A stretch of 64,000 bases of DNA, from the NCBI GenBank assembly GCA_963712765.1, contig CAVQIX010000006.1:1-64000 (forward strand), written 5' to 3'. Position 1 is the stretch's first letter; each line of letters starts with the position of its first letter. This document shows positions 32,683-40,332 of the stretch, in pieces. The notes below the pieces were generated by a model. It was not told where the DNA came from, did no database searches, and saw nothing but the letters and a program-made list of their open reading frames with translations. The position numbers and the translations under genes are program-made. The stretch comes from CAXMST01 sp963712765. Lineage in GTDB: Bacteria > Actinomycetota > Thermoleophilia > Solirubrobacterales > 70-9.

Positions 32683-33657
32683 ATGAGCGATCATTGGACT
32701 GCGGCCGACCTCCCGCCTCAGCAGGGGCGGGTCGTGCTGGTGACCGGAGCCAACAGCGGCATCGGCCTTCGTGCTGCCGAGGAGCTTGCGGGAGCGGGAG
32801 CCCGGGTGCTGATGGCCTGCCGTAATCCCGACAAGGCCCGGGCTGCGGTTGACGGCGTGCGCCGACGCTTTCCCGACTCGGAGATCGAGACGATCGAGCT
32901 CGATCTCGCGGATCTGGGATCGGTCGAGCGTGCGGCCGGGCAGGTGCGGGACCGGGTCGAGGCGCTCGACCTGCTGATCAACAACGCCGGCGTGATGGCG
33001 ACTCCCCAGATGCGCACGGCAGACGGCTTCGAGCTCCAGCTCGGCACCAATCACCTCGGCCACTACGCGCTCACCGGAGACCTGCTGGAGACGCTGTTGG
33101 CGGCGCCGGCGGCTCGGATCGTCAGCGTCTCGAGCATGGCCCACCGCCAGGGCAAGATGGACTTCGACGACCTCAACTGGGAGCACGGTTACTCGCGCTG
33201 GCCCGCCTACGGGCGCTCGAAGCTGTCGAATTTGCTGTTCACCTTCGAGCTCGATCGACAGCTGAGGCGGATTGATTCGCCCGCGATTGCGGTCGCCGCA
33301 CATCCGGGCTACTCGGCGACGAACCTGCAGTCGGCCGGCCCCGGCGAGGGGACGTTCGGTGTGGTACTCAAACCGCTGTTCAAGCTTGCCAACGTGTTCT
33401 TTGCCCAGAGCGACGAGAAGGGTGCCCTGCCGACCCTCTATGCAGCCACCGCCCCCGATGTCGTCGGCGGCGATTACATCGGCCCGGACGGCATCGGCGA
33501 GGCGCGCGGCTACCCGACCAAGGTCGGGTGCAGCTCCGAGGCCTCCGACGAGGAGGCGGCACGGCGCCTGTGGAAGGCCTCCGAAGAGCTCACCGGCGTC
33601 CGATTCGAAGCCCTCGACGCCGACGAGGCGCCCGCGGGCGGGCAGGGTGCGGGCTGA
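32683..33657 (+). CDS. Short-chain dehydrogenase/reductase
   Basis: 324 aa classical SDR. VVLVTGANSGIGLRAAEEL is the cofactor site, NNAGVM the second motif, SVSSMAH the catalytic Ser, and YGRSKLSN the Tyr/Lys. It resembles the retinol-dehydrogenase/WWOX-like group with a longer C-terminus. The substrate is not deducible. ATG at 32683 follows TAGGCT by 6 nt. It is coupled to a 70-residue protein by a TGATG overlap. Confidence 0.83.
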   Translation: MSDHWTAADLPPQQGRVVLVTGANSGIGLRAAEELAGAGARVLMACRNPDKARAAVDGVRRRFPDSEIETIELDLADLGSVERAAGQVRDRVEALDLLINNAGVMATPQMRTADGFELQLGTNHLGHYALTGDLLETLLAAPAARIVSVSSMAHRQGKMDFDDLNWEHGYSRWPAYGRSKLSNLLFTFELDRQLRRIDSPAIAVAAHPGYSATNLQSAGPGEGTFGVVLKPLFKLANVFFAQSDEKGALPTLYAATAPDVVGGDYIGPDGIGEARGYPTKVGCSSEASDEEAARRLWKASEELTGVRFEALDADEAPAGGQGAG

Positions 33658-33869
33658 TGGCCGATCCGCAGGAGCCGCACGGCTTCAGAGAGGGGGACCC
33701 GGTCTGGGTCGAGGACGGAGAGGGGCAACATCACCCTGGCATCTTCGTCGGCGACAACGAGTCGGCGGGATGGTTCGGGGGCGGCCCCAGCGCCTATGTC
33801 GCCCACCCGGAGGCCAAGCAGGCCGAGGTCGTCTCGATCTTCCGGATCACGCCGCGCGAGCCCGAGTAA
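33657..33869 (+). CDS. Small protein coupled to the SDR, unknown function
   Basis: 70 aa, starting inside the SDR stop (TGATG). The composition (FREGDPVWVEDGEGQHHPGIFVGDN...WFGGGPSAYVAHPE...VSIFRI) suggests a small beta-barrel like SH3/Tudor-type or KOW-like domains with conserved Trp, Phe and Tyr. I recognise no family. Strict coupling implies that it is translated with the SDR and may bind it or its product. Confidence 0.55.
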   Translation: MADPQEPHGFREGDPVWVEDGEGQHHPGIFVGDNESAGWFGGGPSAYVAHPEAKQAEVVSIFRITPREPE

Positions 33870-33889
33870 CGCTGCGCGGTCGATGGGTG

Positions 33890-33919
33890 CTCACCGCGGC
33901 CTCACTCACCGCGGCCTCA
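33890..33919. repeat. Tandem 15-bp duplication upstream of the second sulfatase
   Basis: CTCACCGCGGCCTCA occurs twice head to tail (33890-33904 and 33905-33919) with no mismatch, 26 bp before the sulfatase ATG and just upstream of a TAGGCT hexamer. It could be a repeated operator or a simple slippage product. Confidence 0.7.
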
Positions 33920-33945
33920 TGAGAGCCTCCTAGGCTCGCGGCCGG

Positions 33946-35442
33946 ATGTCGTTTCCGCTTCAGACGCTGATTCTGCTCGGCCTCGCGATCACCTTCGCGC
34001 TGATAGTTGCTGTGAGCGGCGGCGAGGCGCCCGAATCGGCCGCCCCCGGCGCCTCGGTGGTCGAGCGCGCGGGCGCCGAGGCGTCCTTCGACCCGCCGGG
34101 GCCGCGGCCCAACGTCGTCTTGATCGTCGCCGATGACCAGGACCTGGCGTCGGTGGCGATGATGCCGAAGCTGCAGCGGGCCCTCGCCTCACGGGGCAGC
34201 AGCTACGAGAACGCTTTCGCCAGCCTGCCGCAGTGCTGCCCCTCTCGCGCGACCCTGCTGAGCGGCCAGTACGCTCATAACCACGGCGTTCTCGACAACG
34301 ATCCGCCGCACGGAGGGAACGCGGCCTTCGATCCAGCGCGGGCCCTTCCGGTCTGGCTGCGGAAGTCCGGCTACCGGACGGCGTGGGTGGGCAAGTACCT
34401 GAACGGCTACGGCAACCCCGGTCGTGGCGGAGACCCCCTGGAGGTACCGGTCGGCTGGGACCGGTGGGTGGCGCCCGTGAATCACACCGAGTACCGGATG
34501 TTTGGCTACACGCTGAACCGGGACGGGCAACTGCGCGACTACGGAACGGAACCAGGCGATTACCAGACCGATGTGCTTGCCGGGGAGGCCGCCTCCTTCC
34601 TGCGCGACGGCACCCGCGGCCGCCGGCCCTTCTTTCTCGCGGTCTCGACCCTGGCGCCGCACAAGGAGGGGCCGCCGCTGGACACCTACCCCAACGCGCC
34701 GCGCAACCCCCGGCCCGCGCCACGGCATCTTGGTAGCTTCGACTCGGCGCCGCTACCCCGCCCACCGTCGTTCAACGAGGCCGATGTGAGCGACAAGACG
34801 ACCGTCGTGACCGAGCGCGCGCCCCTGACCAAGACCGAGGTCTCAAGGTTGCGGACGCTCCAGCGCTCGCGCCTGGAGAGCCTGATGGCGGTCGATGATC
34901 TCGTCGGCCGGGTGGTCCGCACCCTGCGCCGCTCGGGGGAGCTCAACCGGACGCTGATCATCTACACCTCCGACCAGGGGTTCCTGCTCGGCGAGCATCG
35001 CCTCACCGGGAAGAACCGCCTCTACGAGGAGGCGATCCGGGTGCCGCTGCTGATGCGCGGGCCGGGCATCCCGGCGGGAGCCAGTCGCGACGAGTTGGTC
35101 GGCAACGTCGACATCGCTCCTACGATCGCCGCGGTGACCGGAGCCGATCCGGACCTGGAGGTGGACGGCCGGTCGCTGCTCTCCGGCAGCGGTGAGCCGC
35201 GGCCGCTTCCCCCGCGGCCGCTTCTTCTCGAGCTCTTCCAGGGTGGTCGCTTCGCCGGAGTTCGCGACGACTCCTGGGCCTATCTCGATTTCCGCAATCG
35301 GGGTGTCGAGCTCTACGACATCGGTGCCGATCCGTTCCAGCTCGACAACCTTGCCGGCGATCCGGCGCTGGCCGGCGTCAGGGAGCGCTATGCCGCAACA
35401 CTTCGTCGTCTGCGCAGCTGTGCCGGGTCGACCTGCCGCTGA
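33946..35442 (+). CDS. Anchored sulfatase, formylglycine type
   Basis: 498 aa. One N-terminal hydrophobic segment (about 8-24) anchors or exports it. The sulfatase domain starts at PNVVLIVADDQD. The C-x-P-x-R signature CCPSR has Cys97 as the residue to become formylglycine, and the body has VGKYLNGYG, APHKEGPP and YTSDQGFLLGEH. It is the same family as the protein at 11950-13332, but the two are clearly divergent copies rather than a recent duplication. Substrate unknown. TAGGCT lies 9 nt before the ATG. Confidence 0.87.
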   Translation: MSFPLQTLILLGLAITFALIVAVSGGEAPESAAPGASVVERAGAEASFDPPGPRPNVVLIVADDQDLASVAMMPKLQRALASRGSSYENAFASLPQCCPSRATLLSGQYAHNHGVLDNDPPHGGNAAFDPARALPVWLRKSGYRTAWVGKYLNGYGNPGRGGDPLEVPVGWDRWVAPVNHTEYRMFGYTLNRDGQLRDYGTEPGDYQTDVLAGEAASFLRDGTRGRRPFFLAVSTLAPHKEGPPLDTYPNAPRNPRPAPRHLGSFDSAPLPRPPSFNEADVSDKTTVVTERAPLTKTEVSRLRTLQRSRLESLMAVDDLVGRVVRTLRRSGELNRTLIIYTSDQGFLLGEHRLTGKNRLYEEAIRVPLLMRGPGIPAGASRDELVGNVDIAPTIAAVTGADPDLEVDGRSLLSGSGEPRPLPPRPLLLELFQGGRFAGVRDDSWAYLDFRNRGVELYDIGADPFQLDNLAGDPALAGVRERYAATLRRLRSCAGSTCR

Positions 35443-35455
35443 GCGCTTCGCTCAG
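35439..35455. terminator. Small hairpin over two convergent stop codons
   Basis: CTGAGCG and CGCTCAG with a CTT loop form a 7-bp stem that covers the TGA of the sulfatase (35440-35442) and the TGA of dapF on the other strand (35452-35454). Possible bidirectional transcription end; the stem is short and has no T-run. Confidence 0.35.
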
Positions 35456-36306
35456 AAGCTCTCCAGCTGATCGATCAGCTCTGGAGCGAACTCCCCGGAG
35501 AAGACCGGATTGGCGGTGCCCGTAAGCCGCACGTCGAGCTGATCGCTGATCTCGACCTCCAGCTCGCCGCCATCGAGGCGGACGGTGATCGGGCTCATTG
35601 CACCACGGAGGAAGGCAGCGATCGCCGCCCCGCTGGCGCCTGTGCCCGATGAGAGCGTCTCCCCCACGCCGCGCTCGTATATGCGGGCGCGGATGATCGT
35701 CCCCTCTTCGTTTCCTCCGAGTCGGCGCCAGAAGCTGACGTTGGTGCGGTTCGGGAACATATCGGCCTCCTCGATCGGGGCTCCCACCACGGGCAGATCG
35801 AGATCCTCAAGGCCATCAGCCACCTCGATCGCGCACTGCGGATTGCCGATCGAGACGTGCTGGAAATCCCTCTCCACCCCGTCGACGTCGATCGTGCCGC
35901 GACCATCATCGGCGCCCGCCGGATAGTCCGGTGAGCTTGTGGACGCGCGTCCCATCGCGATCGACGCCGAGCCGGGCCCGGTCAGGGTCGGCGTGATCTC
36001 TCCGGCGGCGGTGATGATCGAGAAGGTGTCCTCGTCCGTCCAGTCGGCCCGCCGCAGATACAGAACGGCCTCCCGGGCACCGTTGCCTGAGAGCTCGGCC
36101 TCCGAACCGTCGGGATTGAAGATGCGCAGCTCGGCGACATAGCGGCTTTCATCGCTTCGTGAGAGCAGGAGGATGCCGTCGGCGTGGCAGCCGAAGTGAG
36201 CAGCGCACAGCGCCCGGATCCGCTTCGGGGTCAGCTCGAAGGCCAGATCGTCCCGCTCGACGACGATGTAGTCGTTGCCAAGCGCCTGCCACTTCTCGAA
36301 TCTCAT
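35452..36306 (-). CDS. dapF: Diaminopimelate epimerase homologue lacking both catalytic cysteines
   Basis: 284 aa, the usual DapF length and two-domain symmetry. It has the DapF opening FEKWQALGNDYIVVE, the first active-site loop as ELSGNGARE (Ser73) and the second as TLSSGTGASG (Ser220), plus NPQCAIEV and FPNRTNVSFW. In characterised DapF the two loops are C-G-N-G and C-G-T/S-G, and those two cysteines are the acid/base pair; here both codons read TCA or TCG, serine. DapF converts LL- to meso-diaminopimelate for peptidoglycan. The fold assignment is firm, but epimerase activity by the known mechanism is doubtful. It is a single gene, convergent with the sulfatase and divergent from the GT2 gene. 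Confidence 0.85.
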   Translation of the reverse strand: MRFEKWQALGNDYIVVERDDLAFELTPKRIRALCAAHFGCHADGILLLSRSDESRYVAELRIFNPDGSEAELSGNGAREAVLYLRRADWTDEDTFSIITAAGEITPTLTGPGSASIAMGRASTSSPDYPAGADDGRGTIDVDGVERDFQHVSIGNPQCAIEVADGLEDLDLPVVGAPIEEADMFPNRTNVSFWRRLGGNEEGTIIRARIYERGVGETLSSGTGASGAAIAAFLRGAMSPITVRLDGGELEVEISDQLDVRLTGTANPVFSGEFAPELIDQLESF

Positions 36307-36383
36307 TGGGCGGCAGTATCGCGCCTACCCGCGGCGGGCGCGGTCTCTGTCAGCCGCCGCCGTCGAGTAGGGTGCCGCCGGCG

Positions 36384-37355
36384 ATGGGCGAAGAAGGGAT
36401 ACGTCTCAGCGTCATCGTGCCCGCGACCGACGACCCGCCCACGCTGGAGTCGGCACTGGGTCCGATCAGGCGCCAGCTGATGGCCGAGGACGAGCTGATC
36501 GTCGTCGTCGAATCGGCCGGGCCGGGCCCCGCCGATGCCCGCAATCGGGGCGTTGGGCGGGCGGGCGGAGACGTGTTCGTCTTCATCGACGCCGATGTGG
36601 TCGCCCACGATGATGCAATCGGGCGGATCAGGGCGGCCTTCGAGGCCGACCCCGGGCTCGGTGCGATCTTCGGCTGCTACGACGACGCTCCGGGGGATCC
36701 GGGGCTCGTCTCGCAGTTCCGCAACCTGCTCCATCACTCGGTGCATCTCGAGAGCCGCGGCCCGGCGCAGACCTTCTGGGCCGGGCTCGGGGCGATCCGG
36801 CGTGAGGCCTTCGAGTCGGTCGACGGATACGACCCCGGGCGCTTTCCCGCGGCCTCGGTCGAGGACATCGACCTCGGCATGCGGCTCCACCGTGCCGGCG
36901 TCGCGATCAGGCTCGATCCCGCGATCCAGGGCAAGCACCTGAAGCGCTGGACCGTGCGCTCGATGCTCAGCACCGACCTGCACAAGCGCGGCATCCCCTG
37001 GGTCGCGCTGCTGGTCAGCTCGAGATCCGAGCACCCGCCCGGCGGCGAGCAGGTCGCGCTCAACCTCGCCTGGCGCCATCGCCTCACCGTGCTCGCCGCG
37101 CTCGTCCTTACAGCGTCCCTGCTCAGACGCCGTCGAGCATCGGCCGCGGTCGCAGCGATATCACTGGCGGCGCTGGAGCACCGCCTGTACGCGCTGCTGT
37201 ACCGCCGTGGCGGACCGAGGCTGCTTGGCGCCGGCCTCGTCCTCCACATCCTCCACCTGCTCGTCGCCGCCGCCTCGGTGCCGCCCGGCATCCTCAAGGG
37301 ACTGCGGATGCGGTCGGGCCCAGACGCCGAGGTCACGCTCCCGGACGCGGAGTGA
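36384..37355 (+). CDS. Family 2 glycosyltransferase with membrane C-terminus
   Basis: 323 aa. GT-A fold: LSVIVPATDDPPTL, VFIDADVVAHDDA (D-x-D-like) and VEDIDLGMRLHRAGV (the E-D-x-D base region), followed by QGKHLKRW. Two or three hydrophobic segments after residue 220 anchor it. It should use a nucleotide-sugar donor to build a surface glycan or glycolipid. No acceptor information is nearby. ATG at 36384 lies 10 nt after TAGGGT. Its 3' end overlaps the convergent miaA gene by 23 bp. Confidence 0.78.
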   Translation: MGEEGIRLSVIVPATDDPPTLESALGPIRRQLMAEDELIVVVESAGPGPADARNRGVGRAGGDVFVFIDADVVAHDDAIGRIRAAFEADPGLGAIFGCYDDAPGDPGLVSQFRNLLHHSVHLESRGPAQTFWAGLGAIRREAFESVDGYDPGRFPAASVEDIDLGMRLHRAGVAIRLDPAIQGKHLKRWTVRSMLSTDLHKRGIPWVALLVSSRSEHPPGGEQVALNLAWRHRLTVLAALVLTASLLRRRRASAAVAAISLAALEHRLYALLYRRGGPRLLGAGLVLHILHLLVAAASVPPGILKGLRMRSGPDAEVTLPDAE

Positions 37356-38235
37356 GCAGTCCCGCGATCCGCTCGGCGATCCGCTCAGGAGTCGAGCCGG
37401 CCGTCTCGAGAGCGTTCAGCCCCTCCATCTTCCGCATCCAGGTGAGCTGGCGGCGGGCGTAGCGGCGGTGTGCGCTCCTCATCGCGTCGACGTCGCTCCG
37501 CAGCAGCTCCTCATAGCCCAGCGCCGAGCGGGCGGTGCGGGAGGCTCCCGCTTTATCGGCTCCGGCGACCTCCCCTGCGGCGCCGGCGGCGATCATCGCC
37601 TCGACCCGCCGATCGATCTCGGCGTCGAGGCCCTCGCGGTCGGGGACCAGCCCGACCAGCAGCGTCGGGCGGCGCAGCCGGGCGGTCCACAGCTCGTCCC
37701 GGCGCTCGGGCGGGTCCTCGCCGATCCGCAGCAGCTCCGTCGCACGCGCGATCCGCTTACGGTCGTTGGGATGGATCCTCGCGCCGACGTCGGGCTCGAG
37801 CTCTGCGTGTAGGGCGAGCGGCCCACGTGCTGCGATGTCCCCCTCGACCTCGGATCTGACCTCGGGCGGCACCGGCGGCCGCAGCTCCAGCTCGGCCAGG
37901 GCCGCGCGCATGTACAGGCCGGTGCCCCCGACGGCGATCGGTCGGCGTCCCGAATCGAGCAACGAGTCGATCTCCGCCCGGGCGAGCTCGGCGAACCGGC
38001 CGGCGCTGAACTCCTCGTCCACCCCGACGAAGGAGACCAGCCGGTGCTCGAGCCGCGCCCGCTCGGCGGCGGTGGGCGCGGCGCTCAGAATCTCGAGACC
38101 GCGATAGATCTGCAGCGCGTCACAGGAGACCGCGACCGGGTCTTCGCCGGCCTCGGAGCGAAGCAGATCGGCCAGCGCGATCGCGGCGGCGGTCTTGCCC
38201 GCGGCGGTCGGACCGAATATCGCTACGACCTCCAT
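37333..38235 (-). CDS. miaA: tRNA dimethylallyltransferase
   Basis: 300 aa. The P-loop FGPTAAGKTA is at 7-16, VSCDALQIYRGLEILSAAPT the substrate loop, VGGTGLYMRA the second conserved strand, and RYARRQLTWMRK the C-terminal tRNA-binding motif. It adds the isopentenyl group to A37 of tRNAs reading UNN codons. It follows miaB with 21 bp between, on the same strand; the two act on the same base in sequence. Confidence 0.94.
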   Translation of the reverse strand: MEVVAIFGPTAAGKTAAAIALADLLRSEAGEDPVAVSCDALQIYRGLEILSAAPTAAERARLEHRLVSFVGVDEEFSAGRFAELARAEIDSLLDSGRRPIAVGGTGLYMRAALAELELRPPVPPEVRSEVEGDIAARGPLALHAELEPDVGARIHPNDRKRIARATELLRIGEDPPERRDELWTARLRRPTLLVGLVPDREGLDAEIDRRVEAMIAAGAAGEVAGADKAGASRTARSALGYEELLRSDVDAMRSAHRRYARRQLTWMRKMEGLNALETAGSTPERIAERIAGLLTPRPGA

Positions 38236-38256
38236 CGCCGCCTGGTAGGCCGTCGA

Positions 38257-39582
38257 TCAGGCCGTGCGGGAGAGCAGCCGCTCGGATCCGGAGAGCGTTT
38301 GCGACGTCGCCGCATCGATCTGCACCTCGACCAGCTCCCCCGCGGCCGCTGTGCCGGCGAAGTTGACCGCCTTGTTGTGACGGATGCGGCCTCTGAGACG
38401 GCTCTGATCCGTGCGGCTGGTGCCCTCGACCAGGACGTCCATCGTGCGTCCGACGAAACGCTGTGATCGTTCGCGGGCACGGTGTTGAACGACCTCGACG
38501 AGGCGCTGCATGCGCTCGACCTTGACCGGATGCGGGACGGGCTCCTCCATCGCGGCTGCCTCGGTGCCGCGGCGGGGGCTGAAGACGAAGGTGAACGCGC
38601 TGTCGTAGCCGACCTCCTCGGTGATCTCCAGCGTCTGCGCGAAATCGTCCTCGGTCTCCCCGGGGAAGCCGACGATGATGTCGGTGCTGATCGCGGCGTC
38701 GGGAAGGTGCTCGCGGATCAGCGCGACACGGTCCATGTAGCGCTCCCGGTTGTAGGTGCGGCGCATCGCCTTCAGGATCCGGCTGGAGCCGGACTGCAGT
38801 GGCAGGTGGATGTGTTCGCACACCGACGGGCACTCGGTGTGCGCGGAGATCACGTCCTCCTTCATGTCCTTCGGATGTGGGCTCGTGTAGCGGATCCGCC
38901 GGATCCCGTCGATGCGGTCGATCGCCCGCAGCAGCTCGGCGAAGCTGAGCCGGTCGGTCCCGCGAAGATCGCGGCCGTAGCTGTTGACGTTCTGGCCGAG
39001 CAGGGTGACCTCGCGGACGCCGTCTGCCGCCAGGGTCTCCACCTCGGCGATCAGCTCGGGTGCCGGGCGGCTCACTTCCCTGCCCCGGGTCGAGGGCACG
39101 ATGCAGTAGGAGCAGACGCAGTTGCAGCCCTGCGAGATCTGCAGCCAGGCCTGGAACGGGCGCTCACGACGGGCAGGCAGGTGACCGGCGAAGTCCTCGA
39201 ACTCGAAGAAGCCTTGCGCGGTGAGGGAGTCGGAGGTGAGGAACTCGGCGAGCTTGTGGATTTGCCCGGGCCCGAAGGCGACGTCGACGAACGGGAAGCG
39301 CTCGAAGACCTCCTCCTTGACCGACTGGGCCCAGCATCCGCCGACCCCGACGACCCGCTCGGGATCCTCAGACTTCAGCCGCTTGGCCTCACCGAGGTGG
39401 GCGATGAAGCGGCTGTCCGCCGATTCGCGGATCGAGCAGGTGTTGAAGAGAATCAGATCCGCCTGTTCGCGCTCTTCCACCTCCTCGTAGCCGAGACCTC
39501 CGAGCATGCCCTTCATGCGCTCGGAATCGTGCTCGTTCATCTGGCAGCCGAAGGTGGTGACGTGAAAGCGCTTGGCGTCCAT
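38257..39582 (-). CDS. miaB: tRNA-2-methylthio-N6-dimethylallyladenosine synthase
   Basis: 441 aa from ATG at 39582. The N-terminal UPF0004 domain has Cys13, Cys49 and Cys83 for the auxiliary cluster. The radical-SAM CxxxCxxC is Cys153, Cys157, Cys160 (GCNCVCSYC), and the C-terminal TRAM domain ends the protein. It adds the 2-methylthio group to i6A37 after MiaA. I start at 39582 because the family begins at FHVTTFGCQMNEHDSER; the frame extends 12 codons upstream. It is third in a likely rny-cytochrome-miaB-miaA operon. Confidence 0.95.
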   Translation of the reverse strand: MDAKRFHVTTFGCQMNEHDSERMKGMLGGLGYEEVEEREQADLILFNTCSIRESADSRFIAHLGEAKRLKSEDPERVVGVGGCWAQSVKEEVFERFPFVDVAFGPGQIHKLAEFLTSDSLTAQGFFEFEDFAGHLPARRERPFQAWLQISQGCNCVCSYCIVPSTRGREVSRPAPELIAEVETLAADGVREVTLLGQNVNSYGRDLRGTDRLSFAELLRAIDRIDGIRRIRYTSPHPKDMKEDVISAHTECPSVCEHIHLPLQSGSSRILKAMRRTYNRERYMDRVALIREHLPDAAISTDIIVGFPGETEDDFAQTLEITEEVGYDSAFTFVFSPRRGTEAAAMEEPVPHPVKVERMQRLVEVVQHRARERSQRFVGRTMDVLVEGTSRTDQSRLRGRIRHNKAVNFAGTAAAGELVEVQIDAATSQTLSGSERLLSRTA

Positions 39583-39635
39583 CTCAGGCCGCAGGGTAGC
39601 GCCGCGGGGCCGCGTCATCGCCCCTCGCGCCGGGC

Positions 39636-40295
39636 CTAGGCGCCGGCGTTGTTCTGCAGGTACTGGACGAGGGTGTCTAGCTGCATCTCGTCCAGCACGT
39701 TCGAATAGTCCTCGGGCATCTGGGCGCCGAAGCCCTCCGAGAGCGAGTCGGCGGGATCGATGATCGAGGTGCGGATCGCATTGGCGCTCTGGCCGGGCAG
39801 GACATCATCGAGAACCGGGCCGATCTGTCCACCGGATCCGGCCGCCGCCAGCGTGTGGCAGGAGCCGCAGCCCGTGGAGGTGAAGATCTGCTCGCCCTCG
39901 GCGTCGACGTTCGCCGATCCACCGGCGTCGGGAGCCGGCGCGGGACTGGCCGCCTCGCCTTCACCCTGGCCCGCCTCCGCGTCTTGCTCCTCCTGGGTGG
40001 TTTTGTCCGCTTCCTGGGAGGCCTCCTCGTTCTCGGCGCGTCGCTCGGACTGCTCGAAACGCGAGTTCTGCACCGCCCCGAACGCGGTCAGTACCACCAG
40101 TAGGCCGGTGATCCCCATCATCGCCCGGAGGCCGTTCGTGGACGGGAAGCCCTCCTCCCTGCGCATTCCGTAGAAGGAGACCGCCAGGGCGAAGACGATC
40201 AGCAGTCCGCCGGAGACGTAGAGCAGATCGGCGTCGACGAAGGACTTCTCCGAAGCGAGAAGGGCCGGGGCCCCTTGTAGGAACGAGTCGAGCAT
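39636..40295 (-). CDS. Membrane-anchored cytochrome c
   Basis: 219 aa. Two transmembrane segments (about 24-43 and 58-76) are followed by a long acidic Glu/Gln/Ala linker (80-130) and a class I cytochrome c domain with heme motif CGSCH (Cys143, Cys146, His147) and axial Met193 in QMPEDY. It carries electrons outside the membrane, probably to a terminal oxidase, but no oxidase gene is here. It is placed between rny and miaB, which are otherwise RNA genes. ATG at 40295 lies 10 nt after TAGGAT, so it may have its own promoter. Confidence 0.82.
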   Translation of the reverse strand: MLDSFLQGAPALLASEKSFVDADLLYVSGGLLIVFALAVSFYGMRREEGFPSTNGLRAMMGITGLLVVLTAFGAVQNSRFEQSERRAENEEASQEADKTTQEEQDAEAGQGEGEAASPAPAPDAGGSANVDAEGEQIFTSTGCGSCHTLAAAGSGGQIGPVLDDVLPGQSANAIRTSIIDPADSLSEGFGAQMPEDYSNVLDEMQLDTLVQYLQNNAGA

Positions 40296-40332
40296 TGCGG
40301 GCGCGATCCTATCGTTCCCGGCCCCCTGAACG

